64,000 bases of DNA from Salinarimonas sp. Lineage in GTDB: Bacteria > Pseudomonadota > Alphaproteobacteria > Rhizobiales > Beijerinckiaceae. The notes below the pieces were generated by a model. The model was not told where the DNA came from. It was given only the letters and a program-made list of their open reading frames with translations, and did not search any database. Both the position numbers and the translations under genes were made by a program. This document shows positions 36,111-45,848 of this stretch, one piece after another. The first letter of the stretch is position 1, and each line of letters opens with the position of its first letter. Location: assembly GCF_040111675.1 (NCBI RefSeq), contig NZ_CP157794.1, positions 2,811,501 to 2,875,500 of the forward strand. Direction: 5' to 3'.

Positions 36111-38450
36111 CTATCCGAGCCCGTTCAGCGCCCGCCAGACGCGCTGCGGCGTCGCCGGCATGTCGATGTGGGCGACGCCGCGCGCGCGCAGCGCGTCGAC
36201 GATCGCGTTCATCACGGACGGCAGCGCGCCCGCGCAGCCGGCCTCGCCGCATCCCTTCACGCCGAGCGGGTTGGTGGTCGCGGGGAATTCCTCGTTCGCG
36301 ACCGAGAAGAACGGCGCGTCGTCGGCCCGCGGCAGGCCGTAATCCATGAACGAGCCCGTCATCGGCTGCCCCTCCGAATCGTAGACGACCCGCTCCATCA
36401 GCGCCTGGCCGATGCCCTGCACGACGCCGCCGTGGAGCTGCCCCTCCACCAGGAGCGGGTTCACCACGACGCCGAAATCGTTGACCGCGGTGTATTTCAC
36501 GACGCGCACGATCCCCGTCTGCGGGTCGATCTCCACCTCGCAGACGTGGCAGCCGTTCGGATAGGCCGAGGGCGAGGCCTCGTGCACGTGCGTGGTGTCG
36601 AGCGACTTCGGGAGATCGTCGGGGAAGGCGCCGGCGCGCAGCCGCTCGGCGAGCTCCATCACGCCGATGCGTCGATCGGTGCCGGCGACGGCGAAGGCGC
36701 CGTCCTCGAACACGATGTCGACGGGCGCGGCCTCCAGCGCATGGGCGGCGAGCGGCTTGCCGCGCTCGATCACGATGTCCGCCGCCTCCACGATCGCGGC
36801 GCCCGACGCCATCAGCGACTTCGAGCCGCCGGTGCCGCCGCCGGCGACGAGCTGGTCGCTGTCGCCCTGCAGGAGGCGGATCCTGTCGAAGGGCACGCCG
36901 AGCTTCGTCGAGAGCACCTGGGCGAAGGCGGTGGCGTGGCCCTGCCCGTAATCGAGGGTGCCGGTGAGGATGGTCACGGTCCCGTCGGTCTCGAAGCGCA
37001 GCCCGCCCATCTCGTTCATGGGCGGGGCGGTCACCTCGCAATACTGCCCGACGCCGAGCCCGCGCAGGCGGCCCTCGGCCTCGCTCTGCGCCCGCCGCGC
37101 CGGGAAGCCGTCGATATCGGCCGCCCGCAGCGCCGCCTCGAGCACCCGGGGGAAGTCGCCGCTGTCGTAGGCGGTGCCCGCCGGCGTCGCATAGGGCAGG
37201 TCCTCCGGGCGAATGTGGTTGATCCGGCGCAAGTGCAGCGCGTCCCGGCCGGTCTCGGCGGCGGCCGTCTCGATCAGCCGCTCCATGACGTAGTTTCCGT
37301 CCGGCCGCCCGGCGCCGCGATAGGGGCCGACCGGCGTCGTGTTGGTGTAGGCGCAGGCGATCTCCACCCGCACCACCGGCGTGCGGTAGACGCTGACCGC
37401 GTTCTTGCCGATGTTCGCCGTGGAGAAGAGCGGCGCGACGGGGTTGAGATAGGCGCCGAGATCGGCCGTGCCCGTGATCTTCACGCCGAGGAAGCGGCCG
37501 TCGGCGTCGAGCGCCAGCGCGCCCTCCATGGCGATGGCGCGGCCGTGGTGGTCCGACAGGAAGCTCTCGGAGCGCGTGTCGAGCCAGCGCACGGGGCGCC
37601 CCAGCGCCTTGGCGGCGTGGAGCAGCGCCGGGTATTCCGGATAGAGCGCCGACTTCATGCCGAAGGACCCGCCGACCTGCCCGGTGAGGACGCGCACCGT
37701 CTCCGGCGCGACGCCCATGGTCTTGGCCAGGAGGTTGCGCAGCGGGAAAACGCCCTGGCAGCCGACGCGCAACGTGTAGCGGTCGCTCTCGGCGTCGTAG
37801 CTCGCGAGCGCCGAGCGGGGCTCGAGCGGGTTCACCACGATGCGGTTCGAGACGACGGAGAGCCGCGTCACGTGAGCAGCCTTCGCCAGCGCCGCCTGCC
37901 AGGCCTCCTCGTCGCCGGAGGCGAAGTCGAGGGCGCGATTGCCGGGGACGCCGTCGTGGATCCGCGGCGCGCCCTCCGCGAGCGCGTCCTCCGGGGTCGG
38001 GACCGCGGGCAGCGCCTCGATGTCCGGCACGACCGCCTCCGCCGCCTCGCGCGCGGCGGCGACGCTCTCGGCGACGACGATCGCGATCGGATCGCCGACG
38101 TAGCGCACCGTGTCGACGGCGAGCCCCGGCGCGGGCGGGATCGCCATCGGCGACCCGTCGCGGTTCTTGAAATTGGCGGCGAGCGTGGCCGGCAACGGGT
38201 TGATGTGGGCGAGATCGGCCCCGGTGAACACGGCGACGACGCCGGGGACGTCCTTTGCCGCCGAGACGTCGACGCCCGTCAGCCGTCCGTGGGCCACGGT
38301 CGAGCGCACCATGACGGCGTGGAGCTGCCCCTCGAGCGCGAGATCGTCGGTGTAGCGGCCCTCGCCGCGCAGGAGGACCGGGTCCTCCGTGCGCGGCACC
38401 GGCTGGCCGACGCCGAACTTCGTCATCGTCAGGGGGCTCGTTTCGTCCAT
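36111..38450 (-). CDS. Molybdopterin-binding large subunit, xanthine dehydrogenase/CoxL family
   Basis: Mo-cofactor hydroxylase subunit of 779 residues. It starts FGVGQPVPRTEDPVLLRGEGRYTDDL, has GGSFGMKSALYPEYPALL, and near residues 375-382 YRGAGRPD where true CO dehydrogenase has the AYRCSFR loop; this is the form II, not CODH, type. It would hydroxylate an aldehyde, purine or aromatic substrate with FeS and FAD subunits, but neither partner is encoded nearby. ATG 38450 is chosen; MTKFG eight residues later is an alternative. The longer open frame to 38651 is not family-like. Confidence 0.88.
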   Translation of the reverse strand: MDETSPLTMTKFGVGQPVPRTEDPVLLRGEGRYTDDLALEGQLHAVMVRSTVAHGRLTGVDVSAAKDVPGVVAVFTGADLAHINPLPATLAANFKNRDGSPMAIPPAPGLAVDTVRYVGDPIAIVVAESVAAAREAAEAVVPDIEALPAVPTPEDALAEGAPRIHDGVPGNRALDFASGDEEAWQAALAKAAHVTRLSVVSNRIVVNPLEPRSALASYDAESDRYTLRVGCQGVFPLRNLLAKTMGVAPETVRVLTGQVGGSFGMKSALYPEYPALLHAAKALGRPVRWLDTRSESFLSDHHGRAIAMEGALALDADGRFLGVKITGTADLGAYLNPVAPLFSTANIGKNAVSVYRTPVVRVEIACAYTNTTPVGPYRGAGRPDGNYVMERLIETAAAETGRDALHLRRINHIRPEDLPYATPAGTAYDSGDFPRVLEAALRAADIDGFPARRAQSEAEGRLRGLGVGQYCEVTAPPMNEMGGLRFETDGTVTILTGTLDYGQGHATAFAQVLSTKLGVPFDRIRLLQGDSDQLVAGGGTGGSKSLMASGAAIVEAADIVIERGKPLAAHALEAAPVDIVFEDGAFAVAGTDRRIGVMELAERLRAGAFPDDLPKSLDTTHVHEASPSAYPNGCHVCEVEIDPQTGIVRVVKYTAVNDFGVVVNPLLVEGQLHGGVVQGIGQALMERVVYDSEGQPMTGSFMDYGLPRADDAPFFSVANEEFPATTNPLGVKGCGEAGCAGALPSVMNAIVDALRARGVAHIDMPATPQRVWRALNGLG

Positions 38451-38702
38451 CGAATTCCGCTCCGGAAGGTCCTGTTGCGGCGCAAGGCTAGGGCGCGGGG
38501 CCCGCCCTGTGAAGCGGCGCGGCGTCACGGCGGGGCCGCGCGGAGGCGGGTCACGGGGGGATGGGCGTTCGCGCACGCGAGGTCCGCGGCGAAGGACCGT
38601 GCTCGCCGAAGCACGATAGCCGACATAGCCGCCGCCCTCGGCGAGTGCCACTTGAAAGGCACGCGCATCGTTTTAGGTTGCAAATCATGACGAGGGCCAC
38701 CG

Positions 38703-39140
38703 ATGCGACTGACCTGGGAATCGGCCGCCGATTTCGCGGCGGCCATCGGCGTTCCGATCTTGCTTCTGGGGAACGGCGTGCTCATCGCCGAGGGCTTCGG
38801 CCTGTCGCGCAGCGTCGGCGAGCTGACGGCGGAAGCGCGGCGGACGTCGCACAACCTCGCGCGCATCGAGACGACGCTCGCCGGCCAGGGGGAGACGATC
38901 GAGGTGATCGACGCGCGCCTCTAGCGGCAGGAAACGGACCCGCTGCGCGTGCTCGTGGATCTGGGCGTGCCGGTCGACGACGATGTTCGCGCGATCTGGG
39001 TGAACGGCGAGAGCTACAGCCTGCCGCTGACCTCGAACGCGCGAGCGCGGCTGGAGGCTGCCGGCTACGCGAAGAGAGAGATAACCCCGTCGATCGACGG
39101 CCGGGTACACCCGCCCGTGCCGACCTCGCTGCCGCGATAG
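38703..39140 (+). pseudogene. Hypothetical ORF interrupted by an in-frame TAG
   Basis: From ATG 38703 (GAGGGCC upstream) the frame reads 73 residues, with a hydrophobic segment ([17 protein letters not shown]), then TAG at 38922-38924, then continues open in the same frame for another 72 codons to 39140, passing through [20 protein letters not shown]. Codon use after the stop remains GC3-rich. Possibilities: a nonsense-mutated gene, two short genes (second from 38949), a sequencing error, or chance. Neither half is recognised. Confidence 0.4.
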
Positions 39141-39211
39141 CTTGCCCTCCGGTGCTTCGAGACGCTATGGCTTTGGGCCCGACATCGTGCAGCCCGGAGC
39201 CGACCTCCTCG

Positions 39212-39466
39212 ATGACCGACCAGAGCCCCCCCGACATCGCGCAGATGCCCTTCGAAGCCGCGCTCGCCGAGCTGGAGGAGATCGTGCGCAAGCTCGAGCA
39301 GGGCTCGGTGCCGCTCGAGGATTCGATCCGCATCTACGAGCGGGGCGAGGCGCTCAAGAAGCATTGCGAGACGCTGCTCAAGAGCGCCGAGGCGCGCATC
39401 GAGAAGATCAATCTCGGCCCCGACGGCGCGGTCCGCGGGGCGAGCCCGCTCGACGTCGACGCCTGA
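39212..39466 (+). CDS. xseB: Exodeoxyribonuclease VII small subunit
   Basis: XseB of 84 residues, the small subunit that binds several copies along the XseA catalytic subunit. It shows the family core [26 protein letters not shown] followed by [25 protein letters not shown]. Start ATG 39212 gives the normal length; the frame is open far upstream. dxs follows 135 bp downstream; xseB-dxs adjacency (often with ispA between, absent here) is common in proteobacteria. Confidence 0.93.
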   Translation: MTDQSPPDIAQMPFEAALAELEEIVRKLEQGSVPLEDSIRIYERGEALKKHCETLLKSAEARIEKINLGPDGAVRGASPLDVDA

Positions 39467-39601
39467 CGTCGGCCGCCCGCGATCGTCGCGCCTGTGCGGA
39501 ACCGCCGCGCCTTTCCCTTCGTATCCGTTTCTAGCCGGCTTTGACCTCGCGGCGCGCGAGGCCTATCTCCCGCCGGAGTTCATTGCGAGGATCCGCGTTC
39601 C

Positions 39602-41512
39602 ATGCCCGTCGACACCCCCCTCCTCGACACGATCCGCGACGCCGCCGACCTGCGCGGGCTCACCGACGCTCAGCTGCGGCAGGTGGCCGACGAGCTGCGG
39701 GCGGAGACGATCGACGCGGTCTCGGTGACGGGCGGGCATCTCGGCGCGGGGCTCGGCGTCGTGGAATTGACGGTGGCGCTGCATTCGGTCTTCGACACGC
39801 CCTCCGACCGGGTGATCTGGGACGTCGGGCACCAGGCCTATCCGCACAAGATCCTCACCGGGCGGCGCGAGCGCATCCGCACGCTGCGCCAGGGCGGCGG
39901 GCTCTCGGGCTTCACCAAGCGCGCGGAGAGCCCCTACGACCCCTTCGGCGCGGCCCATTCCTCCACCTCGATCTCGGCGGGGCTCGGCATGGCGGTGGCC
40001 CGCGACCTCGCGGGCGCGAGGAACAACGTGGTGGCCGTGATCGGCGACGGGGCGATGTCGGCGGGCATGGCCTACGAGGCCATGAACAATGCCGGCGCGA
40101 TGCATTCGCGCCTCGTCGTCATCCTCAACGACAACGACATGTCGATCGCCCCCCCCGTCGGCGCCATGTCGGCCTATCTCGCCCGCCTCGTCTCCGGCAA
40201 GACCTACCGGGGCTTGCGCGAGACGGCGAAGCAGCTGACGAGGCGCCTGCCCAAGGGCCTCTCGCAGAAGGCCGCGCGGGCGGAGGAATACGCGCGGGGC
40301 TTCTGGACCGGCGGGACCATGTTCGAGGAGATGGGCTTCTACTATGTGGGCCCGATCGACGGGCACAATCTCGACCACCTCCTGCCCGTGCTGCGCAACG
40401 TGCGCGACACGGAGGGCGGGCCCGTCCTCGTCCACGTCGTCACCCAGAAGGGCAAGGGCTACGCCCCGGCGGAGGCCTCCTCCGACAAGTATCACGGCGT
40501 CGTCACCTTCGACGTGGTGACGGGCGCGCAAGCCAAGCCCAAGGCTAACGCCCCGGCCTATACCAAGGTCTTCGGGCAGTCGCTGATCAAGGAAGCGGAG
40601 GCCGACGACAAGATCGTCGCCATCACCGCGGCGATGCCGTCGGGCACCGGCATCGACCTGTTCGGCAAAGCCTTTCCGACCCGCACCTTCGACGTCGGCA
40701 TCGCCGAGCAGCACGCGGTCACCTTCGCGGCGGGCATGGCCACCGAGGGCTACAAGCCCTTCTGCGCGATCTATTCCACCTTCCTCCAGCGCGCCTACGA
40801 CCAGATCGTCCACGACGTCGCGATCCAGAACCTGCCCGTGCGCTTCGCCATGGACCGGGCCGGGCTGGTCGGCGCCGACGGGCCGACGCATGCCGGCTCC
40901 TTCGACGTCGCCTATCTCGGCTGCCTGCCGAACATGACCCTGATGGCCGCCGCCGACGAGGCCGAGCTCGTCCACATGGTCGCGACCGCGGCGGCCCACG
41001 ATGCGGGCCCGATCGCGCTGCGCTATCCCCGCGGCGAGGGGGTCGGCGTCGAGATGCCCGAGCGCGGCGTGCCGCTTCCCATCGGCAAGGGCCGCATCGT
41101 CAAGGAGGGTACGCGCGTCGCGATCCTGTCCTACGGCACCCGCCTCGCGGAGGCGCTCAAGGCGGCCGAGGAGCTCGACGCGCGCGGGCTCTCCACCACG
41201 GTGGCGGACGCGCGCTTCGCCAAGCCGCTGGACATCGACCTCGTCGCCCGCCTCGCCCGCGAGCACGAGGTGCTGATCACGGTCGAGGAAGGCTCGATCG
41301 GCGGCTTCGGCTCCTTCGTGCTGCACGCGCTCGCCGAGGCCGGCCTCCTCGACCGCGGCCTCAAGGTCCGCCCCATGGTCCTGCCCGACGTCTATCTCGA
41401 CCAGGACAAGCCGGCGAAGATGTACGCCAAGGCCGGCCTCGACGCGGCGGGCATCGTCGCCAAGGCGTTCGAGGCGTTGGGCGAATCCGCCTCGGCCAAG
41501 GCGCGCGCCTGA
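39602..41512 (+). CDS. dxs: 1-deoxy-D-xylulose-5-phosphate synthase
   Basis: Thiamine-diphosphate enzyme of 636 residues that condenses pyruvate and glyceraldehyde 3-phosphate, the first step of the MEP isoprenoid pathway. Visible landmarks: [15 protein letters not shown], the ThDP/Mg site [20 protein letters not shown] in outline, the transketolase pyrimidine-domain [15 protein letters not shown], and [15 protein letters not shown]. The C-terminal transketolase domain is complete. Ends in a short Ala/Lys tail. Confidence 0.97.
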   Translation: MPVDTPLLDTIRDAADLRGLTDAQLRQVADELRAETIDAVSVTGGHLGAGLGVVELTVALHSVFDTPSDRVIWDVGHQAYPHKILTGRRERIRTLRQGGGLSGFTKRAESPYDPFGAAHSSTSISAGLGMAVARDLAGARNNVVAVIGDGAMSAGMAYEAMNNAGAMHSRLVVILNDNDMSIAPPVGAMSAYLARLVSGKTYRGLRETAKQLTRRLPKGLSQKAARAEEYARGFWTGGTMFEEMGFYYVGPIDGHNLDHLLPVLRNVRDTEGGPVLVHVVTQKGKGYAPAEASSDKYHGVVTFDVVTGAQAKPKANAPAYTKVFGQSLIKEAEADDKIVAITAAMPSGTGIDLFGKAFPTRTFDVGIAEQHAVTFAAGMATEGYKPFCAIYSTFLQRAYDQIVHDVAIQNLPVRFAMDRAGLVGADGPTHAGSFDVAYLGCLPNMTLMAAADEAELVHMVATAAAHDAGPIALRYPRGEGVGVEMPERGVPLPIGKGRIVKEGTRVAILSYGTRLAEALKAAEELDARGLSTTVADARFAKPLDIDLVARLAREHEVLITVEEGSIGGFGSFVLHALAEAGLLDRGLKVRPMVLPDVYLDQDKPAKMYAKAGLDAAGIVAKAFEALGESASAKARA

Positions 41513-41708
41513 TCCGCGCGCGGCCGCCGGGCCCGCCTCTGCCGGTCCGGCCTCGCCGGCGCGCGGGTTGAACATCGCCTCCCCCGCTCCATACTCTCCC
41601 GCGCGGCTGTGCTTTTCACCGGTCTCGTGCGTTGTTTCGGGCCGGTGATGCCCGGCCGCGCGTCGCGCCCCCGCGACCGCACGAACGAGAGAGGGAGACG
41701 AGACACCC

Positions 41709-42116
41709 ATGCGAAACCTGTATCTCGCCGCCACGGCGGCCGCCCTGTTCGCCGCCCCGCACGTCGCGCTCGCCCAGGACGCCGCCGGCGATCCGGAAGC
41801 CGGCCAGCGCACCTTCAACCAGTGCCGCGCCTGCCACCAGGTCGGCGAGAACGCCCGCAACCTGGTCGGCCCCGTGCTCAACGACCTGTTCGGCCGCGAG
41901 GCCGCCAGCGTCGAGAGCTACAACTATTCCCAGGCGATGCAGAACTACGACGTCACCTGGACCCACGACACGTTCCGCACCTACATCAAGGATCCGCGCG
42001 GCGAGGTGCCGGGGACCAAGATGGTCTATGCCGGCCTCAAGGACGACGAGAAGATCACCGACCTGATCGCGTATCTCGAGCAGTTCGACGACGATTCGGA
42101 CGACGTCACGCAGTGA
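41709..42116 (+). CDS. Periplasmic class I c-type cytochrome (cytochrome c2-like)
   Basis: Exported monohaem cytochrome of 135 residues. Signal peptide residues 1-22 ending HVALA; haem attachment site CRACH at residues 39-43; Met105 in PGTKMVYAG is the expected sixth ligand. The fold is that of cytochrome c2/mitochondrial cytochrome c, an electron carrier between the bc1 complex and oxidases or reaction centres. The C-terminus is unusually acidic (FDDDSDD). It stands alone; the 196-bp upstream region shows no clear motif. Confidence 0.92.
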   Translation: MRNLYLAATAAALFAAPHVALAQDAAGDPEAGQRTFNQCRACHQVGENARNLVGPVLNDLFGREAASVESYNYSQAMQNYDVTWTHDTFRTYIKDPRGEVPGTKMVYAGLKDDEKITDLIAYLEQFDDDSDDVTQ

Positions 42117-42197
42117 TCCCGCTCTCGGCGGCGCGCGGAACGGTCGCGCGCCGCCGAGCGTTGCCGTCGCGCTCTTAGCCCCCGACGGAGACGCGCG

Positions 42198-43085
42198 ATG
42201 GCAGACGACACGCGAAACGAGTTCACCCGCCCCATTCCGCTGACGCTCGCGATCGTGGCCGCGATCGGCTGGGCGATCGCCATCTGGGCGCTCGTTTCCG
42301 CGAACACGACCGAGCAGGATTACGCCGCCCGCCTCGCGACGCTCGAGGAGGAGCGCGCCGCCGCGATCGGCTCGCTCGAGGAGCAGCAGGCGGCCACGGG
42401 CGATCTCGAGACCGTCCGGGCCGAGGTGACGGCGGCCGAGACGCGGCTCGAGGAGGCGCAGGCGCAGGAGACGACGCTGTCCGAGCGCGCCGAGGCGCTC
42501 GAGACCGACGTCGCCACCCGCGAGGAGCGCCTCGCGGCGCTGGAGGAGGAGCTCTCCACGCAGGAGACGCGCTACACGGAGCGCGAGCAGGAGATCCAGG
42601 GCTGGCGCGAGGAGATCGAGGCCGCCCGCGCCGAGCTGACCCAGCTCGAGAACGATCTCGCCGCCCGCTCCGAGGAGGTCGCCCAGGTCGGCGGCCGGCT
42701 CGAGGAGCTGCGCGGCGAGGAGGCGCAGGCGCGCGAGACGCTCGCCAACCTCTCCGAGGAGGCCGCGACGGCGACGGAAGAGGCCGCGCAGGCCGAGGCG
42801 CGGATCCAGCAGGCCCGCGAGGCCGAAGCCGCCGCACGCGAGCAGATCGCCGCGCTCGAAGAGCAGCTCCAGGCGCTGGAGGAGCAGGTCGACGCCGCGC
42901 GCGAGCAGATCAGCCCCACGCTCGGCACGACCGGGAACCCGACAGGAAACGCCGCCCCGCAGACGGACGCCGAGACGACGCAGTCGCTTCCCGCAGTGAA
43001 TTTCGGCGATCCCGGCCGGGCCGAGGCGAACGGGCCGAACTGCGAGTTCACCGCCGACGGCTGGGTCTGCGAACCGGCCGAATGA
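42198..43085 (+). CDS. Membrane-anchored coiled-coil protein, unrecognised
   Basis: Protein of 295 residues: one N-terminal membrane helix ([21 protein letters not shown], residues 13-33), then about 200 residues of near-continuous Glu/Arg/Ala/Leu coiled coil, then a Thr/Pro/Asn linker and a short C-terminal globular end ([15 protein letters not shown]) with two Cys that could form a disulfide. The predicted topology puts the coil in the periplasm. No family is recognised. It lies between a cytochrome gene and the ureEFG cluster; spacing (81 and 118 bp) does not force an operon. Confidence 0.7.
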   Translation: MADDTRNEFTRPIPLTLAIVAAIGWAIAIWALVSANTTEQDYAARLATLEEERAAAIGSLEEQQAATGDLETVRAEVTAAETRLEEAQAQETTLSERAEALETDVATREERLAALEEELSTQETRYTEREQEIQGWREEIEAARAELTQLENDLAARSEEVAQVGGRLEELRGEEAQARETLANLSEEAATATEEAAQAEARIQQAREAEAAAREQIAALEEQLQALEEQVDAAREQISPTLGTTGNPTGNAAPQTDAETTQSLPAVNFGDPGRAEANGPNCEFTADGWVCEPAE

Positions 43086-43203
43086 GCCGAGCGCGGCGCG
43101 GCGGCGCGTCCGGCTTCCCTCTCGGGCGGGGCTCGGCTATCGTCCGCGCGATCCGAAGGCCGGCCTTTCGGCCGAGCCAGCCCCGACACGCCCGCGAGAG
43201 ACC

Positions 43204-43815
43204 ATGCAGCGCGCCATCTCCGTCGTCCGCAAGCCCGCCGTCCGCGCCGAGAAGGTCGTCGACACCGTCACCCTCGATCACGAGGGCCGCCAGCGCCGGC
43301 GCATCGCGCTCACCGGCGACCGGGGCCTGGCCTTCCTGCTCGACCTCGACAAGGCGACGGTGCTCGCCGACGGCGACGCCGTGAAGCTGGAGGACGGCGG
43401 CCTCGTCCAGGTGAAGGCCGCGGCCCAGCCGCTGCTCGAGATCACCGCCGAGAACCCGCTGCGGCTCGTGCGCCTCGCCTGGCACATCGGCAACCGGCAC
43501 ACGCCGGCCGAGATCACGGCGGACGCCATCTACATCGAGCGCGACCACGTGCTCGCCGAGATGGTCCGCGGACAGGGCGGGAGCGCGCGGGAGGTGGAGC
43601 GGCCCTTCCAGCCCGAGCGCGGCGCCTACGAGCACGATTGCGGGCACGACCATGGGCATGGTCACGCGCATGGGCACCACCTCCAACATGCCGGCTGCGG
43701 CCACGATCACGGCCACGCGCATTCCCATTCCCATGACCATACGCATGATCATGACCATGGCCACGGGCACGACCATGGCCATTCCCACGGCCACCACCAC
43801 CATCATCACGACTGA
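43204..43815 (+). CDS. ureE: Urease accessory protein UreE
   Basis: Nickel metallochaperone of 203 residues that hands Ni2+ to the UreG complex. The N-terminal and central UreE domains span residues 1-140 ([22 protein letters not shown]; then [15 protein letters not shown] with the conserved metal His). The last 60 residues are 30 His with Asp, Gly and two Cys, a metal-storage tail longer than in Klebsiella UreE. First gene of a ureE-ureF-ureG-hupE-like run. No ureA/B/C or ureD is in the window. Confidence 0.95.
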   Translation: MQRAISVVRKPAVRAEKVVDTVTLDHEGRQRRRIALTGDRGLAFLLDLDKATVLADGDAVKLEDGGLVQVKAAAQPLLEITAENPLRLVRLAWHIGNRHTPAEITADAIYIERDHVLAEMVRGQGGSAREVERPFQPERGAYEHDCGHDHGHGHAHGHHLQHAGCGHDHGHAHSHSHDHTHDHDHGHGHDHGHSHGHHHHHHD

Positions 43816-43836
43816 TCCGCGGGCGGGGGCCGGGCG

Positions 43837-44505
43837 ATGGCGTTGTCTCTGCCGCTCCTGATCTGGACCTCGCCGGCCTATCCCGTCGGCGCCTTCGCCT
43901 ATTCGCACGGGCTCGAATGGGCGCACGAGGCGGGGGACGTGGTGGACGCCGCGAGCCTGGAGGCGTGGCTCGGCGATCTCCTGGCCCACGGCGCGCCGCG
44001 CAACGACGCGATCCTCTGCGCCGAGGCTTTTCGCGCGCACGCCGATCCCGCCCGGCTGGCGGAGCTCGCCGAGCTGGCGATCGCCCTCTCCCCCTCGGCC
44101 GAGCGCCGGCTCGAGACCATCACCCAGGGCAATGCCTTCCTGCAGATCTGCACCGCCTCCTGGCCCTGCGCGGCGCTCGACGCCTATCGCGCGCACGCGG
44201 TCGCGGACACGCCCTACCCGGTCGCCTTCGGCCTCGTCGCCGGCGGGCACGGCCTTCCGCTCGGCGAGACGCTGGAGGCGCAGGCGCTCGGCTTCATCCA
44301 GAACCTCGTCTCCGCCGCCGTGCGGCTCGGGATCATCGGGCAGACGGGCGGCCAGCAGGTCGTGGCCTCGCTCTTGCCTGCGATCGCGGCGCGCGCCCGC
44401 GCGGCGGAGGGCGAGACGCTGGAGGATCTCGGCGCGGCCGTCTTCCGCGCGGATCTCGGCGCGCTCCTGCACGAGACGCAATATACCCGCCTGTTCCGAT
44501 CCTAG
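43837..44505 (+). CDS. ureF: Urease accessory protein UreF
   Basis: All-helical accessory protein of 222 residues that joins UreD and UreG on apo-urease and gates nickel insertion. It shows the family opening LIWTSPAYPVGAFAYSHGLEWA and the helix HGLPLGETLEAQALGFIQNLVSAAVR in outline. It starts 21 bp after ureE and ends 15 bp before ureG, with GGAGACCCG before ureG. The partner UreD is not encoded in the window. Confidence 0.95.
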   Translation: MALSLPLLIWTSPAYPVGAFAYSHGLEWAHEAGDVVDAASLEAWLGDLLAHGAPRNDAILCAEAFRAHADPARLAELAELAIALSPSAERRLETITQGNAFLQICTASWPCAALDAYRAHAVADTPYPVAFGLVAGGHGLPLGETLEAQALGFIQNLVSAAVRLGIIGQTGGQQVVASLLPAIAARARAAEGETLEDLGAAVFRADLGALLHETQYTRLFRS

Positions 44506-44520
44506 AGGAGACCCGTCCTG

Positions 44521-45159
<639 letters not shown>

Positions 45160-45200
45160 GCGCCCAGGGCGGCGAAACGTTCTTCAATGAGGGGGCGATG

Positions 45201-45779
45201 ATGAAGATTTCGGCATTCGGCGCGGCGACCGCGCTCGTTCTCGCGGCGACGCCGGCGCTGGCGCATGTCGGCCACCATCCGACCGGCGGCTTCCTCGCCG
45301 GGCTCGCGCATCCGATCCTCGGGATCGACCACGTGCTCGCCATGATCGCGGTGGGGCTCTGGGCCGGCCTCGTCGGCGGGCGCGCGACGCTCGCCTGGCC
45401 GGCCGCCTTCCTCGCCGCCATGATCGCCGCCGCGCTCGCCGGCATGGTGGGGCCCTGGATTCCCTGGACCGAGGCCGCCATCGCCGGCTCCGTCGCCGCG
45501 CTCGGCCTCGCGGTGGCGCTGCGCCTCGCCGCGCCGCTGGCGATCGGCGCCGTCCTCTGCGGCGCCTTCGCCGCCGCTCACGGCTACGCCCACGGCGCGG
45601 AGCTGCCGCTCGGCGCGAGCGCGGGCTGGTATGTGGGCGGGTTCCTGGTCGCGACCGCGGCGCTGCACGCGCTGGGCATCGCGCTCGGGCGGGCGCTGGG
45701 CCGCGACGCGCCCGCGTGGGCGACGCGCGGCGCCGGCGGCGCGGTGGCGCTGGCGGGGGTGGTGCTGCTGGTGGGGTAA
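45201..45779 (+). CDS. HupE/UreJ-family nickel/cobalt permease
   Basis: Membrane protein of about 192 residues with a signal-peptide-like start (MKISAFGAATALVLAATPALAHVGHHPTGGFLAG in outline), the His-rich HVGHH after cleavage, HPILGIDHVLAMIAVG and AAAHGYAHG, and about six helices. This is the HupE/UreJ family, which supplies Ni2+ to hydrogenase or urease. Position after ureG supports a urease role. The start is ATG 45198 or 45201; the latter has better spacing from GAGGGGG. Confidence 0.9.
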   Translation: MKISAFGAATALVLAATPALAHVGHHPTGGFLAGLAHPILGIDHVLAMIAVGLWAGLVGGRATLAWPAAFLAAMIAAALAGMVGPWIPWTEAAIAGSVAALGLAVALRLAAPLAIGAVLCGAFAAAHGYAHGAELPLGASAGWYVGGFLVATAALHALGIALGRALGRDAPAWATRGAGGAVALAGVVLLVG

Positions 45780-45848
45780 GCGGGTTTTCGGGTTCGCGTC
45801 GCGGGCGAGCGTGGTAGCATATCCCCGGATCGCGCATTCGGGGGCGGC

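Noticed and set aside
38640..38702. CTTGAAA at about 38652 as a heat-shock promoter for the interrupted ORF
   Set aside because: No matching -10 sequence is found at the expected distance.
43640..43815. CAC/CAT-rich stretch at the end of ureE as a microsatellite
   Set aside because: It is coding (His-rich UreE tail) with mixed His codons, not a simple repeat.
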